64,000 nucleotides of DNA from Gordoniibacillus chartarius (GTDB lineage Bacteria > Bacillota > Bacilli > Paenibacillales > NBRC-103111): positions 62,001 through 126,000 of the forward strand of contig NZ_JBHLWN010000027.1 in NCBI RefSeq assembly GCF_042432825.1. The letters run 5' to 3'. The notes below the pieces were generated by a model that saw nothing but the letters and a program-made list of their open reading frames with translations, was not told where the DNA came from and did no database searches. Both the position numbers and the translations under genes were made by a program. Position 1 is the first letter of the stretch. Every line of letters starts with the position of its first letter. This document shows positions 49,075-58,987 of this stretch, one piece after another.

Positions 49075-49422
49075 ATTTTCTATGATAGTCCCCTCCTACA
49101 ATTTGCTGACAGGAAATTTTAACACTGTCTTCAACTTTGAAGGCTCGGTCATACGGGGATCCGACAAATAAATTTCAATTTCCGGCACTGCTTATGGCAT
49201 ATAGAGTTGCTTATAGTCTTTTTTATTATCTACCTTTTTGCTCAAAGCAGGTGTCCCCTTTGTTTGAACATAGATTAGCCGGTACTTCCTCTATATACGA
49301 CAAAGGAAATGATTTTCCTTTATTTGTATCTAACATTCGCTCCTACACATGGCGCCCGCCACCCAAAGAGCCGTCATCCCACTAGGGAGACGGCTCCATT
49401 GCGTTCATATACAGTCCAATCT
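49075..49422. other. Intergenic stretch without a recognised gene
   Basis: About 350 AT-rich bases between two minus-strand genes. Only the hairpin of the phosphorylase terminator (49368-49396) is clear. A plus-strand frame at 49137-49385 has no ribosome binding site and no recognisable sequence. Confidence 0.5.
49368..49396 (-). terminator. Terminator of the alpha-glucan phosphorylase gene
   Basis: GAGCCGTC (49368-49375) pairs perfectly with GACGGCTC (49389-49396), 26 bases after the gene's stop. The minus-strand T-run is only TTT. Confidence 0.6.
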
Positions 49423-51591
49423 TCATCCCCAAGCGGCCAGCTCCATCTCGAAGTCGTGACTGAAATCGCGGCTGATCGGCGTCACTCTCACATTCGCAGT
49501 CGACTTCCAAAGCGCATCAATCGATTCCAAGAGCTCTCCTTCGTAAACGTACAGCCCCTTGTCCAGCTCCTTCTTCTTAGCCAGCTCTACCTTCCGAATG
49601 CCGCCTTTGCCGTCGGAGCCTACCGCCTCCACACAGACGTCCTTGACCCAAATCGGGCCGAGGTGGACTTTCGCTTGGATCAGCGTCTTCGTCAATCCGA
49701 TCTTGGTCGCTTGGAATGAAGACATTTGCAGGTCTTGGACTGTCACCTGCTGCCAATGGTTTCGAATAAACGCCTTATAAGCCGCGACTTTGCCCGCTAT
49801 TTCGAGCCCCGCCGCGGTAAAACGCTGCCCGCGCTCCATGATGGGGACGTACAAACGGTTCCAATACTCCGACACCATCCGATGGGTATTGTAAACGGGA
49901 GCCAGCGAGCAAATCGACTCCTTCATCCTGCCCACCCATCCTGCCGGTACCGCTCGATCATCGCGCCGATAGAACAGGGGGACGATTTCCTTCTCAAGCA
50001 GCCGGTACAACGTCGAACTGTCCGAACGAAACCTCTCTTCGCTGTCCCCGCTCTGCGCTCCGTCGATCGCCCACCCATTGCGGCCGTTGTACCCTTCATC
50101 CCACCATCCGTCCCGCACGCTGAGATTGATGACGCCGTTGACGGCTGCTTTTTGCCCGCTCGTTCCGCTCGCTTCCATCGGCTTCTCCGGCGTGTTCAGC
50201 CAGACGTCCACCCCTTGCACGAGCTTCTTCGCACGGCCGATATCATAGTTTTCCACGACGAAAATTCGGTTCCGAAACCGCTCCTGCTTAGCGATTTCCA
50301 CGATGCTTCGAATCAGCGACTGGCCCGGACCGTCGGCGGGATGCGCCTTGCCCGAAAAGACGAAGCAGACGGGCTGATGGGGATCGTTGACGATTTTGTC
50401 CAGACGGTCCAAATCCTGAAACGCCAGCAGCGCCCTCTTGTAGGTCGCGAAACGTCTCGCAAAGCCGATCGTCAGCATGTTTTTCAGGTTGGAAGGGAGC
50501 CCCAATTCCTGCAGCATGCTTTCCTTCGCCTGGAGATGAGTATTCCACACTTGTTCTTCCGGAATATCCCGAACCGGCGCCCATGTGCCCGGCTCCGACG
50601 TATTCGTGTCCCAATCCGATCGCAAATGCCGGTCGAACAGCTCCTTCATGCCGGACGACAGCCAGGTTCCGATATGAATGCCGTTCGTGACGGCGTCGAC
50701 GGCGATGTCGGCTTGAGGAATATGGGGCATCCATTGGTGGAACAGCCCCTTCGTCACTTCTGCGTGGAGCTTGCTGACCCCGTTGACCTTGGAGGAAGCG
50801 CTTACGGCAAGACGTGTCATGTTAAACCGGTCCCCGATCCGTCCCAAGGCCAAAATCTTCTCTCGATCGGCTCCCAACTGCCAATAATAATCCCCGAAAA
50901 AACGATCCATCATTGCGATTGGGAACGTATCGTGTCCAGCGGGCACAGGCGTATGAGTCGTGAATATCGTACAGGCCCTGACGGCTTCAAGCGCCGTATC
51001 GAATGGCACGCCTTCAGCCGAGTAACCGCGAATGCGTTCCAGCGTCAAAAACGCCGAATGCCCCTCATTCATATGCCATACATCGGGAACGATTCCGAGC
51101 GCGTTCAGCAATCGTACGCCGCCGATACCGAGAATCATTTCCTGGCTAATGCGGATATCCGGATCGCTGGCATAAAGCGTGTCGGTCAATCTCCGGTCAT
51201 ACTCGCTGTTAGGTTCGACGTCCGAATTCAACAGATAGACGGGAATTTTTCCGACATCGGTACGCCATGCTTTCAAGCAGACGCGCCGTCCGGCAATCGG
51301 CACCTCAATGATTAAAGGAAGTCCGTCCAGGCCCGTGACCAATTCAATCGGAAGCTTGGAGGTGTCGAGCGCCGGATGCATGTGCTCCTGAACCCCGTCC
51401 TCGCGAATGCGCTGCTGAAAATACCCTCTGCTATAAAAAATCCCTACCCCGATCAAGGGAAGATCTAAGTCGTTAGCTGCCTTGATGTGATCTCCCGCTA
51501 ATACGCCAAGTCCGCCCGAATAAATCGGCAAAGCTTCGTCGATACCGAATTCGGCGCAAAAGTAGGCCACCTTGTGTGTCATATCCATCAC
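49423..51591 (-). CDS. Alpha-glucan phosphorylase (GT35)
   Basis: The 722-residue protein has the short-form phosphorylase layout: VAYFCAEFGIDEALPIYSGG with the glycine-rich loop GLGVLAGDH at the N-terminus, nucleotide-sugar fold, and the PLP site around MEASGTSGQKAAVNGV. It releases glucose-1-phosphate from glycogen or maltodextrin. The gene is monocistronic, with no glg or mal genes beside it. About 100 residues shorter than muscle-type enzymes because it belongs to the bacterial/archaeal subgroup without the long N-terminal regulatory part. Confidence 0.92.
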   Translation of the reverse strand: MMDMTHKVAYFCAEFGIDEALPIYSGGLGVLAGDHIKAANDLDLPLIGVGIFYSRGYFQQRIREDGVQEHMHPALDTSKLPIELVTGLDGLPLIIEVPIAGRRVCLKAWRTDVGKIPVYLLNSDVEPNSEYDRRLTDTLYASDPDIRISQEMILGIGGVRLLNALGIVPDVWHMNEGHSAFLTLERIRGYSAEGVPFDTALEAVRACTIFTTHTPVPAGHDTFPIAMMDRFFGDYYWQLGADREKILALGRIGDRFNMTRLAVSASSKVNGVSKLHAEVTKGLFHQWMPHIPQADIAVDAVTNGIHIGTWLSSGMKELFDRHLRSDWDTNTSEPGTWAPVRDIPEEQVWNTHLQAKESMLQELGLPSNLKNMLTIGFARRFATYKRALLAFQDLDRLDKIVNDPHQPVCFVFSGKAHPADGPGQSLIRSIVEIAKQERFRNRIFVVENYDIGRAKKLVQGVDVWLNTPEKPMEASGTSGQKAAVNGVINLSVRDGWWDEGYNGRNGWAIDGAQSGDSEERFRSDSSTLYRLLEKEIVPLFYRRDDRAVPAGWVGRMKESICSLAPVYNTHRMVSEYWNRLYVPIMERGQRFTAAGLEIAGKVAAYKAFIRNHWQQVTVQDLQMSSFQATKIGLTKTLIQAKVHLGPIWVKDVCVEAVGSDGKGGIRKVELAKKKELDKGLYVYEGELLESIDALWKSTANVRVTPISRDFSHDFEMELAAWG

Positions 51592-51730
51592 CTCAAAAGA
51601 TAGATTGGATCTCTACACAATATGCTCTCATCCGATTCGTGTGCAAGTGCCCGGATACCTAAATACCCCAGTGCCCAATGGCGAACGATTCTACCATAGA
51701 ATGTCCACATGAGCGGAAATTTGATTTCGG

Positions 51731-51759
51731 TTGACTGTACGTTCAGTCATAAATATAAT
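51731..51759 (+). promoter_or_regulatory. Consensus promoter with internal inverted repeat
   Basis: TTGACT (51731-51736), a 17-base spacer and TATAAT (51754-51759) form a near-perfect sigma-A promoter 89 bases before the hydrolase gene. GACTG-N6-CAGTC (51733-51748) overlaps the -35 and spacer, as a repressor site would. Confidence 0.75.
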
Positions 51760-51847
51760 GGAGACATCAATTTGATTTCCATTTCGAGGAAACCATCGAG
51801 ACGAAGCCTTTATTTGGGGTTAAAGAGACTAAGGGAGATGAGCAGGC

Positions 51848-52543
51848 ATGGAAACACGGATCAGGCAAATAGAATTAAACGGACTCTTGTTCCAATATCG
51901 TGAAACGGGCGAGGTAACGGCACCTCCACTTCTTGCACTTCATGCGTTAGGGCAGAATGCGGCGTCCTGGGACCATATTGCAGCCGAGTTAGGGCATCAG
52001 TATCGTGTGTTAGCCTTGGATCAGCGAGGACATGGCGGAAGTGCAAGACCGGGCGTCTATACTTTTGAACTCATGTGTGAGGACCTGCTCTGTTTTGCGA
52101 ATACGTTGGGCTTGGAGAAATTTACACTGCTGGGACATTCGATGGGGGGAACGGTATCTTTTCTATTTGCCGAGTCGTACCCCGACAGAATCGAGCGTTT
52201 AATTATTGAGGATACGCCTCCTCCGTTTGAAAGTTTGCCTGCCGAAATTCCTTCAGAACCGCCTTCTGAGCCGCTGCCCTTCGACTGGCTGGTCATTCCT
52301 TCCATTATCCAGCAGCTTAATGCGCCTAATCCGATTTGGTGGGCACGCATGCCTGAAATCCTTGCACCTGCACTTATTATCGGCGGCGGATCTACTAGCC
52401 CCATTCCGCAAAATAAATTAAAGGAAGCCGCAGATCTCATCCCCGACTGCGAACTTGTGACTATCGAGGGAAGCGGGCATTTTGTGCATGAGGCAAATCC
52501 TCAACCATTTTTGAGCGCTGTGAAGAAGTTTTTGGGAATTTGA
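51848..52543 (+). CDS. Alpha/beta hydrolase
   Basis: This 231-residue enzyme has the oxyanion-hole start LLALHALGQNAASWDHIA, the nucleophile elbow GHSMGG, and the catalytic histidine in IEGSGHFVHEANP, with an acid in the usual place before it. It is a cytoplasmic esterase/lyase-like protein with unknown substrate. AAGGGAGATGAG precedes the ATG. It is transcribed from the strong promoter at 51731. Confidence 0.88.
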   Translation: METRIRQIELNGLLFQYRETGEVTAPPLLALHALGQNAASWDHIAAELGHQYRVLALDQRGHGGSARPGVYTFELMCEDLLCFANTLGLEKFTLLGHSMGGTVSFLFAESYPDRIERLIIEDTPPPFESLPAEIPSEPPSEPLPFDWLVIPSIIQQLNAPNPIWWARMPEILAPALIIGGGSTSPIPQNKLKEAADLIPDCELVTIEGSGHFVHEANPQPFLSAVKKFLGI

Positions 52544-52550
52544 CGAGGGC

Positions 52551-52850
52551 TCAGCCCCCGTTATCCCTTATCGTTTGCCGCTTCTCCATCATGGTCACTA
52601 ACAGCTGGGTACGGTTTTTCACTCCAAACTTATCAAACAGCGAACGCAAGTATTTCTTCACCGTCACTTCAGACAAGAACAATCTGGCACCGATCTGAGC
52701 GTTCGTCAGCCCTTGCTGCAGCAGGTGAGCGACTTCCTCTTCCCGCTCCGTCAAGATCGGGGCGGCGGAGAGGTGAGAAGGATGCCCTCGGAAAACAATA
52801 GGCCGAGGTACAAATGACCGAAGGCCGCCCCCCGACAGTAGATAAATCTA
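52551..52850 (-). pseudogene. C-terminal remnant of a LuxR-type regulator
   Basis: An open minus-strand frame ends in a complete LuxR helix-turn-helix (LTEREEEVAHLLQQGLTNAQ, LFLSEVTVKKYLRSLFDKFG). Upstream it runs about 30 residues (FRGHPSHLSAAPI) before a stop, with no receiver or sensor domain and no ribosome binding site. The first plausible start is a TTG within the HTH. It is best read as the end of a larger, deleted regulator. Confidence 0.6.
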
Positions 52851-52899
52851 CTTTCCGGTGACAGCCATTCTGTGTAAGCATGCAGACCAGCGCGGGAGC

Positions 52900-54090
52900 C
52901 TACAGCGCCCCGTAAATGACCGCCCGCAACCGCGGGTGGTGAACCGTTTCGAAATTCGGAAACATTTGCTGCATATACACGGCCGAAAGCTGCTCTTTTG
53001 GATCAATCAGTACGTAAGTTCCCGCTGCTCCGCTCCAGCCGAATTCCCCGACGGAGCCGTTGCTTCCCCCGGCCGCCGGATCGAGCATCACTCTGACGCC
53101 GAGCCCATAGCCGTATCCTGCAAAGATCGGGATATCGAAGTCGGCCATTTGCGCAGGTCCAAGATGATTGGATGCCATGAGGCGGATCGTGTTCGCACTC
53201 AGGATGCGGACTCCACCCCATTCGCCCCCGCTGGCCAGCATTTGCGCAAACCGGCTGTAATCGCCGAGCGTGGACAACAGTCCGCCGCCGCCCATTTCCA
53301 TTACAGCATCAGGCTGGAAGTTTGCATCCATATTCGTATTCTTCGTCAGCGATCCGTCATCGGAGCGGTTATACAAGCTGCACAGCCGGTCCTTTTTGTC
53401 ATCCGGAATGCGGAAGAACGTGTCCTTCATGCCGAGCGGATCAAAAATTTCATCATGTAAAAACCGCCCGAGTGTTTTGCCTGTGATGACCTCGATCAGT
53501 ACCCCTAAAATATCGTGGCTGAGTCCGTACTGCCTATGTGCGCCTGGCTCGAAAGCCAGCGGAATCGAGGCAAGAGCTTTGGAAAATTCTCGCATGCCGA
53601 TTTTCTCTCCGCCTGCAGCCCTGCGGGCCACATCGTCCATTAATTTACCGGTTTCACGCGCCGTCTCCAGGAAGTCTTCCTGAATCTTGATGCCGGGCAT
53701 GAGGCCATACGTCAATCCGGAAGTCATGGAAAACAGGTGCTTGATGCGGATCGAGGACGATGCGGCAGACACGGTCCATTCGCCGTTCGCATTGCGCTTG
53801 TAGACACGCGGATCCTTAAATTCAGGGAGATATTCCTCGAGCGGATCGTTCAGCAAAAAGTGTCCGCGCTCATACAGCATTAAAGCGGCCGTGCATGTAA
53901 CGACTTTCGTCAAGGAATAAATACGGTAAATCGTATCCGCTGCGATCGGTTGGTTCAGCTCCAGATCCGCCGAGCCGAAGCAGCCCTCGTACAGCGTTTC
54001 GCCGCGGCGGACGACCTTGCAGGCGCAGCCTGCCGGTCCTTTCTCGACAAAGCTCTTGAGCAGCGGCGTAAGCCGGTTCATCGTTTCCAT
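52900..54090 (-). CDS. Beta-lactamase-family serine hydrolase
   Basis: The 396-residue protein has the class C / DD-peptidase-type fold with the SxxK motif in IYSLTKVVTCTAALMLYERG (S about residue 59) and the YxS/N-type motif in RQYGLSHDIL. It has no signal peptide, so it is probably a cytoplasmic esterase or peptidase rather than a true beta-lactamase. It follows the sugar-binding lipoprotein gene by 48 bases in the same direction and may belong to that carbohydrate operon. Confidence 0.87.
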   Translation of the reverse strand: METMNRLTPLLKSFVEKGPAGCACKVVRRGETLYEGCFGSADLELNQPIAADTIYRIYSLTKVVTCTAALMLYERGHFLLNDPLEEYLPEFKDPRVYKRNANGEWTVSAASSSIRIKHLFSMTSGLTYGLMPGIKIQEDFLETARETGKLMDDVARRAAGGEKIGMREFSKALASIPLAFEPGAHRQYGLSHDILGVLIEVITGKTLGRFLHDEIFDPLGMKDTFFRIPDDKKDRLCSLYNRSDDGSLTKNTNMDANFQPDAVMEMGGGGLLSTLGDYSRFAQMLASGGEWGGVRILSANTIRLMASNHLGPAQMADFDIPIFAGYGYGLGVRVMLDPAAGGSNGSVGEFGWSGAAGTYVLIDPKEQLSAVYMQQMFPNFETVHHPRLRAVIYGAL

Positions 54091-54138
54091 GGGTCATGAT
54101 TCCTCTCTGCATCATTTGTTTGTTCGCTCGCCGCTCGA

Positions 54139-55461
54139 TTACAAATCCTTGCTCAGCTTCACTACTTCTTCCCAGCCCTGCTGCGGTGTCATCTTGTCGA
54201 ACATGACTTGCTGCGTAATATTGTCGTATTCCTTGTCTAACGCGAACTTCGCCCAACCGCCTTTGAGCCCTGGCCCCGGGTCGAACGCTTTGCCGCCGCC
54301 AGCCGCGACCTGTTCGATCAGGCTGATGCCGGCTTTGTCGATGGCATTGAACTTAGGCTGCATGTACTCGACGATCGACTTCGATACCGGTACGCCGCGC
54401 GACGTGCCGAGGATGTCGGCCGCCTCCTTGTCGTTAATGAACCAGTCGACGAATTTCATTGCTTCTTCCTTCGCCTTGCTGTCCGGATTGACGCTCCAGT
54501 ACATCGACGCCTTCAGCCAGCCGCCCGCTTCCGCGCCTTTCGGCAGCGCAGCCAGTGCAAAGCTGCCCGGCTTCAGCGAATCGAAGCCGCCGAACTCCGC
54601 CGCATGCGCCTCTTTAATCAACACTTTCTCTTGACCGAGCAAATCCATCTTGGCATCCCAGTTTTTGTCCGACATCGTAACATCCGCCGGCGCCACGAAG
54701 CCGCCTTTGCGAAGCTCCTGCATCTTGGTCATGAAATCAATCCAGGTGTCCTTGTCGAAATTGAATTTTCCGTCCTTCGTGAGCGGATAGCCTTTGCCCT
54801 TGCTAAGCTGATAGGACGTATACATATTGGAGAAGCGAGTCAAGTCCTTAATCAAATATTGGTCCTTGGCCAGCTTCGGCTTGATATCTTTCGCCAGCTG
54901 AAACAGTTCGTCCCACGTTTTCGGCGGCTGCACGCCGAGCTTGTCGAACACCACTTTATTATAAACAATACCTAGCGCGTTGTTGCCCAGCGGAACGGCA
55001 TACACCTTGTCTTTATACGTACCGGTGTCGAGCAGCGCTTTATCGACGTCCTTGACGTTCACGGAAGACAGATCCGCCAGCCGGTTCGAGCTCGCCCAGT
55101 CGTTGAACCAGGCCGCATCCATTTGGAACACGTCGGGAGCGTTCTTGGCGGCCGCCTGCGTAGACAGCTTGTCGAGATACCCTTCGAAGCCTTGATATTC
55201 CGGCTCGAACGTGACGTTCGGATGCTTCTTCGTGTACAGATCGAGCGCTTTCAGGGTAACATCGTGACGGGCCTGCGAGCCCCACCACAGGATGCGCAGC
55301 TTGACCGGCGTTTGACCCGCTCCTGCCGGAGCGTCCTTGGCAGCGGGCGCCGGCGCAGAAGCCGCTTGCTCCTCTTCCTTGACGCCGCATGCGGCCAGCC
55401 CTCCCGTCAGCAGCAGCCCCGCAAGCAATGTAGAGATCATTTTCCTGTTGTTCATATGCAT
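54139..55461 (-). CDS. Sugar ABC transporter substrate-binding lipoprotein (CUT1)
   Basis: This 440-residue protein has a lipoprotein signal ending TGGLAACG, then a family 1 solute-binding fold (LRILWWGSQARHDVTLKALD, KHPNVTFEPEYQGFEGYLDK, DVFQMDAAWFNDWA). I place the start at 55461 (AAAGGGG upstream). It is downstream of a YesM/YesN-type pair and two permease genes with matching direction, forming a complete importer apart from the ATPase, which in such systems is often a shared MsmX-like protein encoded elsewhere. Confidence 0.92.
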   Translation of the reverse strand: MHMNNRKMISTLLAGLLLTGGLAACGVKEEEQAASAPAPAAKDAPAGAGQTPVKLRILWWGSQARHDVTLKALDLYTKKHPNVTFEPEYQGFEGYLDKLSTQAAAKNAPDVFQMDAAWFNDWASSNRLADLSSVNVKDVDKALLDTGTYKDKVYAVPLGNNALGIVYNKVVFDKLGVQPPKTWDELFQLAKDIKPKLAKDQYLIKDLTRFSNMYTSYQLSKGKGYPLTKDGKFNFDKDTWIDFMTKMQELRKGGFVAPADVTMSDKNWDAKMDLLGQEKVLIKEAHAAEFGGFDSLKPGSFALAALPKGAEAGGWLKASMYWSVNPDSKAKEEAMKFVDWFINDKEAADILGTSRGVPVSKSIVEYMQPKFNAIDKAGISLIEQVAAGGGKAFDPGPGLKGGWAKFALDKEYDNITQQVMFDKMTPQQGWEEVVKLSKDL

Positions 55462-55546
55462 CCAATCCCCTTTCGATTGTGTCGTTGACACCTACATCGT
55501 ACCCGTTTCGGTTTGGAGCGCCTAGAAGACGAATGCACAATTTGTT

Positions 55547-57163
55547 TCAAATTTTTACGAAGTCGCTCGGGCTGCGGCCGGTATGCTTTTTAAACAAGGT
55601 CGTGAAATACGGAACGTTCTTGTAGCCGACCTTTTCCGAGACCTCGTATACCATCAGCCTGCCTTCGGCGAGAAGACTTTTTGCTTTTTCCATACGCACT
55701 TTCGTCACGTAATCGTTGAAGGTCTCGCCCGTCGCATCTCGGAAAATATTGCTCAAGTAGTTGCGCGATATAAATACTTTCTCCGCCAGATCGGCTAGAC
55801 GCAAATCCTCGGCGTAATGCTCGTGTACAAACCGTACCATATAATCGACCGCCTGCTTGTGCCGCAGATTGTCGCCCCGGCCGAAGCGGGTGCAGACGGC
55901 GGCAATTTTCGCCAGCGCCCAATCGCGGAATTGCAGCGGCAGCACGATCGCCGCCAGCTCCTGCTCGACGGCGTCGGCCGGGAACGCTTCGTCCAAGCCG
56001 TGACCGGTGCCGTATAGCGTATATTTACATATCGTCCATACTTCACTTGCTATCCGCTGCAGCATGGCGGCAGTGAGCTCCGGCTGAGCAGCCAGCAGAG
56101 CGGCCAGCCGCTCCACCGCCTCGGCTGCCAGCTCCTGCTGCATGCCGGCAAGCGCTTGCGCGATTTCGTGGTAATGGCGCACCAACCGAAGCTCAGCCAT
56201 GATGCGGTCTTCGTTATCCTCTTTGCGCTTGTACATGAAGACCGGGACCTCTTGATCCGGCATGCACGGCTTGGCGTGAAGCGCCTGAAACGCCTCTTCC
56301 GTCGAATCGCAGATCTGTTTCATATCTTCCTTCATGTCGCCGAGCCCGATCTGTATCCGGATGCGCAAGTATTGCTCTGCAGCGCGGATTAGCCCCCGGG
56401 CGAACTGCAGCGCCAGACGGCGGCAGTCGTCTTTAGCCGTATTCCCCGGAAACCGGAGAAGCATAACCGTTTGTCCGCCGTACAATTCCACCGTATGCAC
56501 ACCGAGCCGCAGCTCAGTGCCCAGCTCGCCGGCGATGTTGGCGACAGCGAACCGGAACAGATGCCAATCCGCAGATTTCAACCCGTTCAGCCGTTCGCTC
56601 CGCACGATTTCGACCGCCGCAACGCGGTATTGCCCGCTGCCGATAGCCGCAGCCACGTCCGGCCACGTCACAGCATCGAATGCTGTAGCGCCGGTGACGA
56701 TCGCTTTGATCGTCTCTTGCATGGCGATCGGTTCATACAGCCTTAGCTTGCGCATATGTTCGTCTACTTGCAGCTCCTTTTTGCGCTCCAGCTCCAGCTT
56801 GCCGATCGCCTTGCCGAGCACGTCCTTCAGCGTCTGAACGGTGACCGGCTTGCTGAGATAATCGTCTACGCTTAGGCGCATCGCCTTGCGGGCATATTCG
56901 AAATCGGCGTACCCGCTGAATATAATAATTTTCCCATCATATTCATGTTTGCGCAGCTCTTCGATCATATCGAGGCCGTTCTTGACCGGCATATAAATAT
57001 CGGTGATCACGATGTCGGGCCGCTCCTTCAGAATGAGAGACAGCCCCGCCTCCCCGTCCGCCGCTTCACCCGCGAGCTCGGCGTTCAGCTCCCGCCACGG
57101 GATGATGCTGCGCATCCCCTTCAGAACCTGCGGTTCGTCATCGACGACTGCGATTTTCCACAT
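55547..57163 (-). CDS. YesN-type response regulator with AraC DNA-binding domain
   Basis: The 538-residue regulator has an N-terminal receiver domain (VDDEPQVLKGM, phospho-acceptor D in DIVITDIYMPVKNGLDMI), a long middle region and a C-terminal double helix-turn-helix of AraC type (LADLAEKVFISRNYLSNIFR, YEVSEKVGYKNVPYFTTLFK, GRSPSDF). I start at ATG 57163 (AGGAAAGGAG upstream), which overlaps the end of the kinase gene by 26 bases. It should activate the neighbouring sugar ABC genes. Confidence 0.92.
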   Translation of the reverse strand: MWKIAVVDDEPQVLKGMRSIIPWRELNAELAGEAADGEAGLSLILKERPDIVITDIYMPVKNGLDMIEELRKHEYDGKIIIFSGYADFEYARKAMRLSVDDYLSKPVTVQTLKDVLGKAIGKLELERKKELQVDEHMRKLRLYEPIAMQETIKAIVTGATAFDAVTWPDVAAAIGSGQYRVAAVEIVRSERLNGLKSADWHLFRFAVANIAGELGTELRLGVHTVELYGGQTVMLLRFPGNTAKDDCRRLALQFARGLIRAAEQYLRIRIQIGLGDMKEDMKQICDSTEEAFQALHAKPCMPDQEVPVFMYKRKEDNEDRIMAELRLVRHYHEIAQALAGMQQELAAEAVERLAALLAAQPELTAAMLQRIASEVWTICKYTLYGTGHGLDEAFPADAVEQELAAIVLPLQFRDWALAKIAAVCTRFGRGDNLRHKQAVDYMVRFVHEHYAEDLRLADLAEKVFISRNYLSNIFRDATGETFNDYVTKVRMEKAKSLLAEGRLMVYEVSEKVGYKNVPYFTTLFKKHTGRSPSDFVKI

Positions 57164-58952
57164 CGGGCTCACTCCTTTCCTCCACGCCGGTTTCGGATTC
57201 GGGCATGTCCGCAAGCAGCGGAATGCGGATACGCACCTCGGTGCCTGCTTGGTCCGGCAGCGTGGTCAATCCAATGCCGTAGGGCGCGCCGAAATACGCT
57301 TCGATCCTCTCTTTCACGTTTCGGATCCCGTAGCCTCCCGTCTTGCGGTACCTCTTGGCGTCCCAGTCAGGGGCCAGTCCTATGCCGTCGTCCGTTACCC
57401 GGATGAGCAGACCGCTTTGTTCCGTCTCCACTCTAACCGTGATGAGGCCGGCGCTTCGGCCATGCAGGCCGTGCCGTATAGCATTTTCGACGAACGGCTG
57501 GATCGTCAGCTTCGGGATATAGCATTCCGGGAACTGATCGCCGCCTTCAATAACATAGCTTAGGCCTTCCCCCCATTTCAGCTGCTGAATGCGGAGATAG
57601 CATTCCGTGTGCTGCAGCTCATCCCGCAGCGTGATGAAGCTGCTGCCATTGGAGAGACCGATGCGAAACATTTGGCCCATCAGCTCCAGCACTTCGCTGA
57701 TCCGCTCCTGCCCGGCTTCGATCGCCATCCAGTTAACCTGGTCGAGCGTGTTATACAGGAAATGCGGATTGATCATCGCTTGCAAGGCGCGGATTTCGGC
57801 CTCCCGCTGCGCCTTATACTGGCGTTCGAGCGACGCGTACAGCTCTTCGACCCGTTCGATCAGCCGCCGGTAACCGGCGAATAGACTTCCGAATTCGTTG
57901 CCGTAGTTGGTTTGGGCATGCCGAATCGTTCGGTTGAGCGAGTAGGCTTTCATCAGCGCCAGCAGCTCCCGCACCGGCGCCGTGAAGAGCCGGGACACAT
58001 ATAGAGTGACAATTGCCGCGACGCCGAGAGCCAATGCGCCGACAATAGCGAGCGTGCCGGCCAGCCTGACGCTGCTGCGCATAATGTCACGGTATGGAGT
58101 CAGCTCGACGAGCAGCCAGCCCTCGCGATAATCGCGAGTCCAGACCATCAGCATATCGCTTTCGCCGGATGAATCCGCCCCGCTCAAACGTACACGCCGA
58201 TAGCCGGAATCTTTCACGATATCGGCCAAAAGACCGGAGACTGCGACCATATGAGGAGCGCTCTCGGTGCGCAGCAGCAATCTGCCGCCGGAATCGAGCA
58301 GCAGTCTGCCGGCTCCTTGCAGATCTTCGTTCAGCGTATCTTGAAGCGCTTTCAACTTAACATTGAGCACAAGTGTGCCAAGCTGCGGACCGCCGTCCCT
58401 TGCGAGGTGGCGGACAAAGCTGACGACCGGCACCGTGCCTTGCGGCGAACCGACGTTATGCTCGCCAACCCATAGCGAATCGCTCTTCTCGGCGGAAGGA
58501 TACCAGGGCTCATCTTCCAGCATGCTTCGCGGCAAAAACTGCACATCCGAATTGAGGTCCGTAACCGTCGGATTATTCATGTACACCTGAACCGATTGCA
58601 GCAGCATCGAGCTGTTCACGAGCGGCTGCAAGTAGTTTTGGCTCACCTCGAGCCTTGCCCGGTTGCGGTCGTAATAATCTCCCGACATCGTCAAGTAATG
58701 GAGAAACGGTGTGTTAAGCGATAGCGCGAGCGAAGTCTGTTCGACGGATCTCAGCTGTACATTCAATTCGTTGCCAAGCCTGTTCAGCATTCCCTGCTGG
58801 TAATGGAATGTACTGCTGGTCTGCGTCCGCGCGGACAACGTGTAGCTGATCCACATAATGAGCGTGATGAGCAGCGTAAGGAAGCCGGCAAACACGAGAA
58901 AGAGCACGTTATCGATGCGAAACCGGTGAAACGGGTTGTACCATCTGCTCAT
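57138..58952 (-). CDS. YesM-type sensor histidine kinase
   Basis: The 604-residue membrane kinase has two membrane helices (about 15-40 and 290-315) around an extracellular dCACHE-like sensor domain, then HAMP and the His_kinase domain with ALQAMINPHFLYNTLDQVNW and ATPase motifs (PFVENAIRHGLHG, DDGIGLAPD, GYGIRNVKERI). It senses an extracellular sugar or a loaded binding protein. It overlaps the response-regulator gene and follows the permease pair. Confidence 0.92.
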   Translation of the reverse strand: MSRWYNPFHRFRIDNVLFLVFAGFLTLLITLIMWISYTLSARTQTSSTFHYQQGMLNRLGNELNVQLRSVEQTSLALSLNTPFLHYLTMSGDYYDRNRARLEVSQNYLQPLVNSSMLLQSVQVYMNNPTVTDLNSDVQFLPRSMLEDEPWYPSAEKSDSLWVGEHNVGSPQGTVPVVSFVRHLARDGGPQLGTLVLNVKLKALQDTLNEDLQGAGRLLLDSGGRLLLRTESAPHMVAVSGLLADIVKDSGYRRVRLSGADSSGESDMLMVWTRDYREGWLLVELTPYRDIMRSSVRLAGTLAIVGALALGVAAIVTLYVSRLFTAPVRELLALMKAYSLNRTIRHAQTNYGNEFGSLFAGYRRLIERVEELYASLERQYKAQREAEIRALQAMINPHFLYNTLDQVNWMAIEAGQERISEVLELMGQMFRIGLSNGSSFITLRDELQHTECYLRIQQLKWGEGLSYVIEGGDQFPECYIPKLTIQPFVENAIRHGLHGRSAGLITVRVETEQSGLLIRVTDDGIGLAPDWDAKRYRKTGGYGIRNVKERIEAYFGAPYGIGLTTLPDQAGTEVRIRIPLLADMPESETGVEERSEPDVENRSRR

Positions 58953-58987
58953 CGTCTGAATCGCCTGCCCGCAATTTTTCCTTCAGT

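Noticed and set aside
51709..51903. Short plus-strand frame over the hydrolase promoter
   Set aside because: It runs through the -35 and -10 elements and has no ribosome binding site.
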